This document shows, piece by piece, positions 1 through 10,368 of a stretch of DNA of 64,000 nucleotides (positions within the stretch are counted from its first letter, which is position 1; each line of letters begins with the position of its first letter). The notes under the pieces are model-generated. The model was not told the DNA's origin, ran no database searches, and was given only the letters and a program-made list of their open reading frames with translations. The translations under genes and the position numbers were made by a program. Where the stretch lies: positions 42,210-106,209 of the forward strand of contig QNGE01001732.1 of assembly GCA_008508345.1 (NCBI GenBank), given 5' to 3'. This DNA is from Paragonimus westermani. Its lineage: Eukaryota > Platyhelminthes > Trematoda > Plagiorchiida > Troglotrematidae.

Positions 1-409
1 ATGACGCGTGGCAGTGAAAGCCGTAAGGAAGCTGTCTCGCTGATGACGCCTTACTCTCACTTGCAGCTCGGTTGTGTTGTTTGCAAGGTGTAGGCACCTT
101 GATGCTGAATGTTTGAAGATGGACGTAGTCATTTTCAGTAGTTATGTCCCTTCCCGTCCCCTTCTTTTTCCTTCTCTCATTCTATATAGGGTTTGCTGTT
201 TCTTTAGGTTGTGTTGCAGTTAAGCATTAGTGTTAACCACTGATGTATTGCTGTCTATGATGATGATGATGTTATTTTATAGCTGGGAAACGTGGTCGCC
301 CAGGATGGATGTTCGATGTGTGAATTGGATCACCCGCATCAGGCGCCACCGCCGAGCTAACGGTGATGTTGGAGGACGGGTAGTTTATGTTGAAGATTAA
401 GCGTATTGA
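1..409. other. Unassigned non-coding stretch at window start
   Basis: I see no convincing coding frame here. The stretch holds a short ATG/TGA trinucleotide run at 257-271. The part near 277-345 (GC-richer, around a CCCAGGATGG word) could belong to the LINE tail that follows, but I cannot show it. Confidence 0.4.
257..271. repeat. (ATG)5 microsatellite
   Basis: Five perfect ATG trinucleotides in a row, seen directly. It is short and has no obvious functional context. Confidence 0.85.
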
Positions 410-545
410 TTCGCTTTAGGACTTCACAGCTTAAGATGGCAGGACCATGTGCTAAGGATACTGGCTAACCGTCTTCCACATCGAGCACTCTTCCCATTTC
501 CTCACGCCTCCTGGTTTTATTCTTTCGTGTGAACATTGGGGTACG
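410..545 (+). mobile_element. 3' end of a CR1/RTE-like LINE ORF (RT C-terminus)
   Basis: Read in one frame, 430-510 encodes LRWQDHVLRILANRLPHRAL, then F. This matches the conserved tail of trematode non-LTR reverse transcriptase ORFs, where an RWLGHVLRM-x-RLP-RALF block follows the thumb domain. Stops occur just upstream in the same frame, so this is a decayed fragment with no RT catalytic box nearby. The similarity is recalled from the family and was not searched. The insertion lies about 0.45 kb upstream of the TM2D3 coding exon, probably in its first intron or promoter region. Confidence 0.5.
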
Positions 546-988
546 GGGCGTGTGACTGGACCACAAGTGATTCAGCGCATACCTCCTTTATCTTCGGTTA
601 CTGCAACCGGCTAGTCCGAAAACGAATGATTCCAGCCGTGTTTTCCGTCTGTTGTTTTTGTCTTGTCGACTCGAATTGTTTACTTGTACTGCGGCTCGCT
701 TTCGTGACGTTGAACTTGTCCTGTTTGTTGCTTCACGTCTAAATTTACTATATTATTGGTTTACATTTCCCGTTACCACACAACTTATTGTTGTATATAG
801 CTCGGGCGAGTTAGAATGGTTTCTCTTTGTGAAGAGAAATGACTGTATCTCTGGGGTCCGTTGAGTCTTTCGGGTTTTCCGATCAATTCGTTCGATCGAT
901 CTGACACATAAGCTTAAGAACAATTACGTCCAACGTTTTTATACAATCATAATGATTTTTAAGTAACTATTGTTCACTTTTTTTCCAG
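546..988 (+). other. Intron or upstream region ending in a 3' splice site
   Basis: The sequence just before the TM2D3 start is T-rich and ends TTTTTTTCCAG at 988, a strong 3' splice acceptor. The reading frame stays open from 989 to the chosen ATG at 1007. An upstream exon (5' UTR or a spliced leader) is therefore likely, but no partner donor can be fixed in this window. Confidence 0.5.
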
Positions 989-1006
989 GTAGATCAATGT
1001 GGACGC

Positions 1007-1855
1007 ATGTGGACTATTTTAAAGCTTGCGCTGCTGGTGATCTCACTTCATTACCCTGGAACGTCTTTTAATGCACAACAGTCCGGTAGACCGATTGATG
1101 TGGTTAGGGAACAGACGAATGCGAACCATTTTGGCCTTAATGCGAGTTTAGCTATAACAGACACAGGCAACAGTTCATCTTTGTTATCGATGGAGGGGGC
1201 GGAATACTTGAAACAAAATGTCAAAGTTGTCCATACTTTATGCCCGTATATGTTTTATCGCTGTTCGGAGTTACCTGCTTATTGCCTTTCGTGTAATTTC
1301 AACACTTCGTGCGCCTATGGGTTGAAAACGACAGTCGTTTGTCAGCCGTTGGAAGGTGTGTTCTGTAGCCTCGGTACTGATTCTTCGCATCCCAACTCTA
1401 CGGTTCACGTGAGTGACCCCGAAGTTCAACTACCTGATTCTCTTTCTGGGCGGACAAATTATTCAGTTAAGAAAGAGTTTGTATGTCGTTATTGCTATCA
1501 AGTGGAAGACAAGGATATTGTCTGTCTTGGACGGATCAAGTGTCGTCAGCCTCTCGTCCCTAGGAGTTTCTATGAGACTTTATGTGAACCACGTCCGTAT
1601 ACTCTGTGTCTTGGTCGGAGGATTTTTCGTCGTATGCTCCCGTGTAATTGGTCTTCGGGTAAGAGCTACATTACTGCGTTGCTATTGAGCCTTTTCCTTG
1701 GCGGATTCGGAGCGGACCGCTTCTATTTAGGTATGTGGATAGAAGGTTTGGGAAAGTTATTTAGTTTCGGCGGTCTCGGTATTTGGAGTGTTGTTGATTT
1801 TATTCTCCTTCTGGCAGGTTATCTCAAACCTCCTGGTGATGCTGTATACTGGTAA
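1007..1855 (+). CDS. TM2D3: TM2 domain-containing protein 3 (almondex-like)
   Basis: The 282-residue protein has a hydrophobic N-terminus (about residues 3-22) that looks like a signal peptide. A cysteine-rich, N-glycosylation-rich ectodomain follows. The C-terminal TM2 domain has two membrane helices (about 222-236 and 253-272) joined by a short loop carrying the family DRF motif (residues 237-239, GADRFYLG). The conserved PCNW(S/T)-G motif sits just before the first helix, and the protein ends, as TM2D proteins do, a few residues after a GY(L/V)-x-P motif. TM2D3/almondex is known as a membrane protein needed for Notch signalling at or near gamma-secretase cleavage; that role is inferred here. 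The ATG at 1007 is chosen because it is followed at once by the signal peptide; another ATG at 997 is out of frame. The coding part appears to be one exon; the acceptor at 988 suggests an upstream non-coding exon. No AATAAA is evident close behind the stop. Confidence 0.93.
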   Translation: MWTILKLALLVISLHYPGTSFNAQQSGRPIDVVREQTNANHFGLNASLAITDTGNSSSLLSMEGAEYLKQNVKVVHTLCPYMFYRCSELPAYCLSCNFNTSCAYGLKTTVVCQPLEGVFCSLGTDSSHPNSTVHVSDPEVQLPDSLSGRTNYSVKKEFVCRYCYQVEDKDIVCLGRIKCRQPLVPRSFYETLCEPRPYTLCLGRRIFRRMLPCNWSSGKSYITALLLSLFLGGFGADRFYLGMWIEGLGKLFSFGGLGIWSVVDFILLLAGYLKPPGDAVYW

Positions 1856-3945
1856 TTGACAAACCAGCCTCGATCACGTTGATTGTAGCTGGATCTTGTA
1901 AAATCTTTTGCTGTCGGGAAACGTATCAGTTTTTAAGTTTGTTTTTTGTTTTTGTTCGCAGCAAAAGGTGTACAAAATGTCTTCAGTCATTGTTCACCAG
2001 ATCAGCATAGTTATTCATACACGTACACATACATGTATATACCCGTTTACACGTGATTCGATCTTTTCAGTGCACTTCTCTGGGATATGGTCAACTACAC
2101 TTTCTCAAGTATTGTTGAGTAAAGGTATTCCTGATTAGGTAGCACAACAGTCAGTTGATGTCGGCTAACCGGCTTGGACTTGACGTGAGTGTGGACACGA
2201 CTGCGCGCTGGATTCACTGCATTCATATTTACTCACGCTTTCCCCAACATTGATTGTCTACGCAGTTCTCACTCAGTTCACTGCGCTTTTGCCCACTTGC
2301 ATTCGTTTGTCGGCATTCTGTACTCGTGCGCCCTTTTTCGATTGCCATTCATTTGCCGATTAATTGCTTGTCAGAAAAGACTGTCACGTCTTCTGATTAG
2401 ATACCATTTCCTGAATATGAACAACGATTGAACGGGAAGTATGAATTCAACAGGAATTCCTGAGGACGGGGTGGTATGTTGGCAGTGTGATCCGGAAAGA
2501 CCAGCTCACTCCTTCCAGTTGATCAAGTAGCAGCTCGTGCACGAACTAAGTCGTCATCATCGTGCATCCTAAGAATGTTCGTGTCATTGCGAATTCGCCG
2601 GTTGTTGTATCCATGCCTCCTGTTCCACCTAGGTTCACGTGGTTAAATTGTGACTCATCAGTACGCCTCCCTTGTTTCAGTCGGTCGCCAGATTTGTGTT
2701 TAACGGCTAGAATGACAAGTTCGGCGAATCTATGCTGGGCCCAATGAACTCGAGTGTTTTTTGCAAAGGTTGCACAATCACTCGGTACCGTGGGGTAGGC
2801 TATAGCAACAAGTTGCTTTATTCAGTATGATGAGTGGATACTCAACTAGTGCACATGTAAAGTTGCAGTGATTTGCTTTTGAAAACCTTATTCCTTTCAT
2901 GTCAATCTGTAGCCAGCTAACTGATGTCAACTGCTCCTGTCCATTCTTTCTCTTTTATCTAAGTATGTAGCAGGATGGATGGTATCCTTATTCCGAAATG
3001 GCAGTCAGAAGAATGACTCCGATTTCCACTGTATCTGAGTGTATATCCATCTGACCTGAGATGCAGATCAAAAGGGGGGTATACTGGTTTCCGCCCTTTT
3101 TTCTTAGAATTTCGTCATCGTTGCCGGAGGTATATGTTAGTGTTGCTGTCAGCCATTCGTGGAGTATACGCGTTGGTCTTGTGTCTTATGATCAGTAAGT
3201 GTACCGGACATTACCTGCGTAGAAATAGAGTCTGACTGCTGTAAAAGAGGATTTTTAGACTCATTTCCGATCTTGGGCGATGCTCTAGGAAGTGTCTCAT
3301 TATCACTCTATTTTCACTGTGGCTGACATTACTGAACAGCGTTAGCATGTGTGTTTTGACGGTGATAACTTCAAGGTTTTCAACTATGTTGATAGTCAGT
3401 TCAATTCATGTCAAGTCAGCAAAATACTTTATGCATCTCAGGAGGTTAGTTTCCGTTTTTTTCACATGCACGCATCTTCAGCAAGTGGGGCCAACTAAAT
3501 AAGTAGGTCTAGGTTTTAAAATTACTTCAACAACCGTTGAACTGCAGGACAAGTCAAGGAAATCCACTACAATAATTGTCACATGAATATTTATGGATTT
3601 ACTTTTGATGTTAACTCGAGAGCAAGAAGTTTGGATTTGTCTGGAAATCAAGCTAAATGAAAAGTTACGCAGGATGATGTTCACGCACCCTATCAGACAA
3701 CCTTGTAGTATGAACAATTTATGTTCCTCGACATGAACAAACAAATGAGTTCACACAACTGCTTTGAGTTGTGACATGATAGCGATTGTTGGGCGCAAAC
3801 TCACGCACGATTGAGCGACGGGTAGGTTGTTTCGACTGACTTTCAGAGCTTTCTTGTGATAACTTTGGTCATGGGGTGTTCCTTGAAAAGGCGACTAATG
3901 AGCTCAATTTTCGTATTGACAGAGGATAACTTAGGTTTCGACTTT
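1856..3945. other. Intergenic or 3' flank, no gene seen
   Basis: The first part is probably the TM2D3 3' UTR, but no canonical polyadenylation signal is visible. Short open frames (for example around 2189-2431 and 2562-2747) lack recognisable domains and splice context. I see nothing supportable here. Confidence 0.4.
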
Positions 3946-3950
3946 ATCTC

Positions 3951-5167
3951 TCACCTCGTCTTCTGAACAACACACATTAGGTAGCCATTATGCACGAGCA
4001 GTTCTTGTAGAAAATCTGTCTCAGCTTGTAAAGTATCAAGGGTGTAGAGTTCTAGCACCCTGCCCGTCAGACATCGTATGGGATTTTGCTTTTGATATAG
4101 CGGAACGGAACTGTCAATGCGAATGTACCTACCGCCCAAGTCTGTTTCTTGTGCACCTTCCGTTAAATTGAGCCGTCTTGTCTTATCACTATGTCGATAC
4201 TCAAAAATGTATTTGACGGTTGTCCGACTCTGGTGAATTTACCACCGATACTGACTGAGTTATAAGCTGCCGTACCACTGCTCATGTTGGACTCTTTATT
4301 GAAGACGCAAAATGTATGGTCTACCTGTTTATTGTCTACATTCCGTTGGCCAATCTCGAGTCTACTCATGGAAAATTCCTCTGATAAGGGACCCAGCGGT
4401 GAGCCCATGAATACTCCATCGCATTGTCAGTAAATGTCATTGTTAACCAAAAACTGAACGTTACCAGTGCAAAGCGTCAGCGGCCGTCTGTTCATTATTT
4501 GGGATATCCACATGTCCATTGTTACACTCGACATAATCTCAGTTAGTCGGTAGTCTCTTGTGAAGGTACGTTCATAAGTAGACGACCGATATCGGATGAA
4601 AATGTTTGGTAATTTAGGTTTAGGCCTTGAATTACATCGATGGATTGAAACCTGTATAGGAGACTATGATTTCTTAGTTTCAGTCAGACGGATTCGAGCA
4701 AACCGACGAGCTCTTTAGCCGGAACATAATAGGGCGAGTTGCATATAGCTTAAGTAGGTTTCAAAGGCACATTAAGCAGATCATATAAGCCAGGGATTAT
4801 CATTTCACTGGGACCGATGCACTCGAAAGTGACCGTGTCGTTATTGCCTTTCTGTGTTATTCGGAGGAATGTACAAACACTTATTTTTCTACTGCTGATT
4901 TCTTGTCATCTTGAATTTTGAATTACCAGCTAATGTTTTATTCATTTTGGCAACGTCACCAATCCTGTTCATTAGAATGACTTCTGTTCTTTTGTCTGGC
5001 ATGGAAAGCATTGTGAGCTCGGTTTTCTGAAAACATTTAAGTGCACTAATATTTATTTCCATATTGAACCTTCTCTTGCCTGATATTTTAAATATCTCTC
5101 GCTCTATCCTAATTCTTTGCCGCTGGACGGTATTTTTGCTTCCGAAATATAGGGGTTTCATGTTCAT
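3951..5167 (-). mobile_element. Penelope-like retroelement, degenerate reverse transcriptase
   Basis: Read on the minus strand, the pieces line up in the order of a Penelope-like RT. First comes an N-terminal block with a TMLSMPDKRTEVILMNR motif (about 5040-4960), the family's 'adkG..vV.mnr' region. Next is a GVFMGSPLGPLSEEF block (about 4420-4370), the PLE MGSPLGPL motif. Then the catalytic box reads QVDHTFCVFN (about 4325-4295) instead of YVDDTF, so the second catalytic Asp has become His. After it come the LSIDIVIRQDG thumb motif and a GGRYI motif (about 4139-4125). Frames switch between blocks and a stop precedes the GSPLGPL box. No GIY-YIG domain follows at lower coordinates before the homology fades. 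It lies immediately upstream of, and antisense to, the exon at 5193, so it is probably intronic. Confidence 0.8.
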
Positions 5168-5171
5168 ACTA

Positions 5172-5192
5172 GACTAACATCTTGTTACTCAG
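5172..5192 (+). promoter_or_regulatory. Branch point and 3' splice site
   Basis: A CTAAC branch-point-like pentamer (about 5173-5177) is followed by a pyrimidine-containing tract and CAG at 5190-5192. The spacing is normal for an intron end. This supports the phase-0 acceptor of the exon that follows. Confidence 0.55.
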
Positions 5193-5591
5193 CGTTTTCC
5201 GGCTGGACCACAGAGGCCTACGTTCATACGTCTACTGGCCTCATTCTTTTCGTACTTACTGTGGATGCTGTATGTGTGGTTGGAACTGCAAGTGCTTACG
5301 GTTGTGTGTATGTGTTTTTTGGCTTCCGTCATTGTGCTTCCAAGCTTCATATATAACTGCGTGCATCGTCCGGTAATCAATGCACGCCGGTTTGTGACGA
5401 TTCCGAATCAACACTTCTACTACATATCGCGTCTTTCGTTGACACATTTTGAAAACTACTCCGCTCACGTCGCTTCTTTATTTGTATCGAACCTAGCTTT
5501 GATTGCGAACTATTTTGTTGCTGCTGGATCTAGGATACTGCAACTTTTATCGCTCCCTTTTAGCGGTTCATTGGGGAATGCAACGATCTAA
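5193..5591 (+). CDS. Candidate terminal exon of an unrecognised membrane protein
   Basis: Directly after the acceptor at 5192 the frame is open in phase 0 for 132 codons and ends in TAA at 5591. The peptide starts RFPAGPQRPTFIRLL. It holds two strongly hydrophobic stretches: roughly residues 11-30, and 34-55 around LTVVCMCFLASVIVLPSFIY. A more polar part with aromatic residues (NQHFYYISRL) follows, then another hydrophobic run near the C-terminus (LFVSNLALIANYF). Codon use is mixed and balanced, as in the TM2D3 exon. I do not recognise the family. The rest of the gene would lie upstream, beyond the antisense Penelope-like insertion, but no partner exon is identifiable. A chance frame of this length is possible but unlikely given the splice context. 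Confidence 0.5.
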   Translation, partial: RFPAGPQRPTFIRLLASFFSYLLWMLYVWLELQVLTVVCMCFLASVIVLPSFIYNCVHRPVINARRFVTIPNQHFYYISRLSLTHFENYSAHVASLFVSNLALIANYFVAAGSRILQLLSLPFSGSLGNATI

Positions 5592-6500
5592 GAGTTTCGT
5601 ATATCCGCGCGCCTTCACGTGGCAGTGTGGAATGTGTGATGCATTTTGAAACTTACTAACCTACCGGGAAGAAAAAAACTCACTTGTTCGGGACTGACGG
5701 AAAACGTAAATATGCATTTTGACGAGCTTTGAATTTCCGGAATTTCTGGTTTCGCTTTCGTTTGATGTGTTGTTCGGATTACTGTTGAAACATGTACAAC
5801 CAGAATATTTTGATGTGACTATAAGCAGCGTTCCCTACCTTATTGCGAAAGGAGAATCGAGGTATGCACGATTTCATTCTCCAGCTTGAGACACAAACAG
5901 TTGTACAATTTTTCGGCCGATTACAAACACAGCTTCGTAGTTGTCTGATTGCCGAAATTAATAATTGTTGTCTGCAGGCAAATTATTACCGCTGTTGAGC
6001 TGTAATTTTCAATATGCACGAGCCTTGTGCAAAATGATGTCAGTGTTAAAACAAACCTAGAGGAAGAGCCAGTATTATCGTGTATTAATGTTATATCTTT
6101 ATCACAATTGTCATTCCCTCCAGCCTTAGCAGTAGTTTGAAAGGATAACAATGCTTACTCACGAACAACCGAATTTATATTCTGTTAACACCAGTTTCGT
6201 ACACCGAACAGCTCTCTGTTTCGTGGTCACAAGCATTCCCATCTAAACAATGTTGGAGTGCGAAAGGGTGTTTGGCACAGCAACCGTCAATGCAACACAA
6301 CCTTCCTGAGTTTATGTTCCCTGACATTACTGTTGTTTTCCCCAGCGTATGCTACATTACTCAATTTTATTGTTAGTAGGTGCGTTAAGCACTCACTCAT
6401 CATCACATCGAGAATGTTGGACACTTCATTCCGGTTGACCACATCAGGTGTCTGGAGCCCTATGTTTCAGTGAAACTGACTGACATTTTTCTACCACTGG
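5592..6500. other. Unassigned flank, no gene seen
   Basis: Low-complexity AT-rich sequence with only short open frames. No recognisable protein motif, RNA or repeat was seen. Confidence 0.35.
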
Positions 6501-6539
6501 ACATTCGTCGTCCATTCTACATTCGTGTGAACTCGTTCT

Positions 6540-7010
6540 CTGAAGATCATTCGAATGATTATGTGTATCCAATTTTGAAAACCAATTGTGGTTTGTTGAT
6601 TATTGGCCTGAAGGTGGAGGTGAGAATGCCCCAGTTTTGAAGCAGCACTTTGAGAGTGTGAAACACATTCTATGCAAACCAGCCCAGTAGCTCGCCTTGC
6701 TGAACATGGTCTCCATGTCTTCGACAAAGGGGCTAAGTCATCCGGTATTATCCGCATACTTCATGCCGATCAACTTAACACCAGGAAGAAGCTTAACACC
6801 AAGCCCACTGGATTCCTCAAACGTACCTTCCAGAACATCGTCCATGATAAAATTGAACGCGAGGAGGGAGATCGGACATTCCTAACGAACACCACTCGAA
6901 GTGATGAGCGCTTGAAACATTTGTCCATAAACCCTCATCCTGTTTGCATAGTGGGCACGTTGATCTCAACAAATTCACGTATTTCACTGAAACTCCATTG
7001 AGAAGCATGT
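6540..7010 (-). mobile_element. CR1/RTE-like LINE reverse transcriptase fragment, inactive
   Basis: On the minus strand, 6900-6740 reads as the core of a non-LTR RT. It has SSGVR-stop-ECPISLLAF, where the family has GVRQGCP(I/L)SP, then NFIMDDVLEG, and then GMKYADNTG where the family has YADD. The second catalytic Asp is thus Asn and the RQGCP box is broken by a TAG. Further on, in shifted frames, are VEDMETM, AGLHRMCFTLSKC (the usual 'GL..n..KC' block) and an ANNQ segment (down to about 6540). It is a dead, 5'- and 3'-truncated copy, oriented away from the LINE endonuclease fragment to its right. Confidence 0.75.
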
Positions 7011-7429
7011 AATATTGCTAATGAGGTATTGGCGAGGATAGCAAAGACGTGAATTGCGTTCACCGGCCTGCTTCATCGGTGGCGTCGAAAATACGTTCGA
7101 TTTTCATGGAAAGGAAGGGTATACAATTCTTGTTTAAGTTTGGTTTTCCTCTGTGATTCAGAGACGTGGCCTGTTCTTAACGGAGATGTCGATCGACCTG
7201 TTGTGTTTGGCCCTCGTTCTTCCTGCTAATTGGTCCACACCAAGTAGATTGGTCGCTTGGACAATACGGCCGTTCGCCAGTATGTATTACGGAACGCGCG
7301 GGACACGCGTTGCGCAGCCTGCTGTGGTTGAATCACTTACTGCACATGCCAGCTGGGCGTTCACCATACTGTGCTGTACACACTGGGACCGCAAACAGCT
7401 GACTGAAACCGCGTGGTGACCAAGCAGTG

Positions 7430-8700
7430 ACGTGGTCTCGAAGTCCGTCGCAGTGAGACTGGCCCTCGACTTGGTGTGACGGCTTGCGCATCTCGATGAC
7501 CTTTTGGGCTAAACTGGACAGAGTTACTCATACCAGACAGGCCAACAGGTAGAGGTCTGATAAATCACTGTCTGCCGGTCCTCCAGGTTGGGGGTTGAAA
7601 GATGATTGGCATCTCTTCCTGAAAAACGTACCATTTCTGGTACACCGCCACCCACCCGCTGCCTTGCGGTACAGACTATTGAGCCAAAGGCTTTGGTTGA
7701 GAGCCGTAATCGTTCTCCTGTCTAGGTCTGGACGTCCTGGCAGTATCTCAGCCCACACAACCACGAATCCTCACAACATCAACAATTCCATACTGCATCG
7801 GCCGTCTCGCAGTATAAACCGGGCCACCCTATCTGCTGCATACATACACAATAGATATAATTAATGATAGTAACACTGTGCCGATAAGTACCAGCTCTCG
7901 CCACTTAGTTGCAGACCTCCCTCATCCTGTGCTTCGGTCTAGCACGCAAATTGATATAGGTGCCTTCAACATTCGTCAACAGGTTGCTCTCGCACGAACA
8001 TTAGACTCGCTGCGTATGGAACGTATGGAATTGACAACATCTGCACTTTCTGCCCGATACTGGTCATGCACTTCAGGTGACTCTCCGGTCGCAGTTACCG
8101 GTCAAGCGGGAGTAGGTATAGTCCTCAGCACGACGGCCGCAGCCGCATTGGTAGATTGGATTCCTGTTAATAGTAGACTTTGTGTCGTCCGCTTGGCAGG
8201 ATCTGTTAGGGTCAGTTCTAGACGCAAAGTCGTCAGAAATCTGCTTATGCTCCAACTGACCGTAGTGACGTCGGCGTCAAGGACGCCTTTTATTCGGATC
8301 TGGCCGCTCTCCTCCGATCGACACGTGGTTCTGATATAGTCGTTCTGGCCGAAGATATAAACGCCCAGGCCGGCCGCCTTGGTGAGGCCGAATCTCGTTT
8401 AGGTGGCAGGTTTGGGATAGCATCACATAGGTCGGACAACGGCGGGCGACTATTACAGCAGGGCGCTGAGCATAGGCTGTTTTTAGCCAGCACTAGTTTT
8501 AGGCATCGTGCACGTCATTGCTATACTTGGCGCCCTCCCTCTCTGAGTCAGACCTGGTCTCAGATAGACCACATAGCTGTTAGTTATAGGTGGCGGGGTT
8601 CCATTCAGGACTGTCGTTCTTATTGGAGCACGTACCTGGACTCAGATCATGCNATGATTGGATAAGATCGTTTTCTCGAGGAAGGAGGCGGTTTCGGACG
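7430..8700 (+). mobile_element. CR1/RTE-like LINE 5' end with AP-endonuclease domain
   Basis: The + strand carries an element leader (about 7430-7880) and then an exonuclease-endonuclease-phosphatase domain. The domain begins DIGAFNIRQQV (7950-7982; family 'GAFNVRTL'). It continues through DSPVAVTGQAGVGIVLS and LVDWIPVNSRLCVVRLAGSV to about 8225. The frame then shifts, and from about 8335 resumes with VVLAEDINAQAGRLGE (the GDFNA-like box), TWRPPS...QIDHIAVSYRWRGS and the SDHAM catalytic-His motif near 8643-8658. It ends at a stop near 8666. There is at least one frameshift, around 8230-8335. The RT that should follow is absent, so this copy is 3' truncated. One unresolved base (N, 8653) sits just inside the SDH motif. 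Confidence 0.85.
8653..8653. other. Single ambiguous base (N)
   Basis: An isolated N within the SDHAM codons of the LINE endonuclease. The reading frame continues across it, so it looks like a consensus ambiguity and not a contig join. Confidence 0.9.
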
Positions 8701-10261
8701 GAGAAAACTGCGTTTCTCTAACACTGTAGGAATTGCTCTTTCGGTGCTTTCGGATCCCATAAAGAGTGCATATCATGCCTAGATGGCAAACGTACTATGG
8801 GAAACCTGTTATTATGTTTTATGTGCTTGAACCAGTTACTGAAGGTTTTCAGAAGTTAGTCAACAAAAGCTTTCTGAAAGCAGTTTAATTTTCCTCTTAG
8901 ATTGTACCCCTAATAATTCCATTTATACACAGTGGCAAAATTCTGGGAATGGATGAAGATCGCAGAAATTATTGCTATTGACTTTTTTTTGTGATGGCCT
9001 TGGGTTGTTTTTGAAACTTGCTTTTAAGGATTACTGTTTATAGCTTCTAATTAGTATTGAGGTTTGTCCGCTTGCTACCGCCAACACTATTCTTGTTACT
9101 GTGTTGTGCAGTTTTAACGTTTGTCTGTTTTTCCAGCTGTTCTCTGATATTGGATTTCATTTTTATTAATCTAGATGGAATTCCTGTTCATTAGGTGAAT
9201 ATTCTTTACGCTCCTAGTGAGCTAATTTTATCCAGCGATAATGTTTGTTTGAACTATTTCCTGCGTAAACTTTTGTTATAGATTCTTCAGTGTTTTTCCG
9301 GAACGTCTACTCTTTCATGGCTTCTGTACTTGGTTGTTGAAAATGGTTACAGTCCCTATTGAAATCGTTCTGTAGTTTGTCTCCTACTCTTTCGGAGCAT
9401 GAAAAAAATATTTTGCCATATGCTGACAATTCGTTTTTCTCCGCCAGTCGCGAATGTAGAATATGAGGAGTATGTACACTAGACAACCAGAGATAAGAAA
9501 TGGACACCTGGCAACCCGATTGGTTGCTTCAGCTTTTTTGTGCGCACCTCTGTTGGTAAGCTCTGATCAACATAGCTTCTTTAAAGTAAGTTCCATCATT
9601 GTCTGCATCAAAACATTTTGAACAATATAGACTGGTTACTCGGGTGATCTGTCAGGAGATGTCTAGCAGTTAGTTTTCCGCGTGTTTGAACAAAAGAATC
9701 ACTGGTTTAAAAATGTGTCATTAAGTGTTTTCACCATTTCCGAACATGTTCCACTACTACCTGTGTTGCTTTCCGTTTTGTTCTGCGTATGTGAACGTCA
9801 CTGCAGTTGTAGATTAATTGGTAACTAACGTTGGACGATACAATGGTTAGAGACCTTGCGTTCGCGACTTTGTAGATCTAGTACTCTGGTGGTTAGAACC
9901 AAGTTCAAGTGATTAGCTACGCATGTCTGAGATAAGGCAAAATTCAATTTATGCTTGTGATTTGTAGGTTGACTCATTTTTAGTGGTAAAGACAGGAATA
10001 TATCGTTCTTCTAAGCTGTTTGAACTAGCCCATTCTGTTTGATCATCACGTGTTGTGGGTTCAGCATCGCGATACGCATCGATATGCCGAGACTGAACAC
10101 AGTGGTGATTCTGGTTGTTTACAGTTCATCCATGGGAGTCAAACTTACTGTTCACTCATAAGTGGTGTAGGGTCTTAATAAGTAGTGGTTGAGCATAAAG
10201 TACAGTTGATTGCAACTCTCGCACTCATGTCGTCTTTGAAAAGAAGATCTTGGCTTAAGTT
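8701..10261. other. Intergenic or intronic stretch, no gene seen
   Basis: AT-rich sequence with short open frames only. A TGGTTAGAGACC...GTGGTTAGAACC pair near 9844-9900 weakly resembles pol III A and B boxes, but spacing and context are poor. Confidence 0.35.
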
Positions 10262-10368
10262 TCCTACTCGATGGCGCTCGTCCGTAGTGCACATCCTATC
10301 CGCGACCGGGATTTGAACTTGGGCTGCGTTTTTGCGAGGGAGCTATGGTGTCCACTGCGCCGGACAGT
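10262..10368 (-). repeat. tRNA-derived SINE-like fragment
   Basis: On the minus strand the sequence reads GCGCAGTGGACACCATAGCT, a tRNA A-box-like region. About 30 nt later comes AGTTCAAATCCCGG, a B box close to GGTTCGAATCC. A tail containing GGTCGCGGATAGGATGTGCA follows. The pairing of A-like and B-like boxes with a GGATGGG-type tail matches tRNA-derived SINEs of flatworms. There is no intact cloverleaf, so it is not called a tRNA gene. Confidence 0.5.

Noticed and set aside
2562..2747. 61-codon frame after a CATCATCGTGC stretch
   Set aside because: No acceptor, no known motif, and short; not supportable as a gene.
9838..9905. tRNA-like A and B box words
   Set aside because: Box sequences are imperfect and no acceptor stem or cloverleaf is visible.
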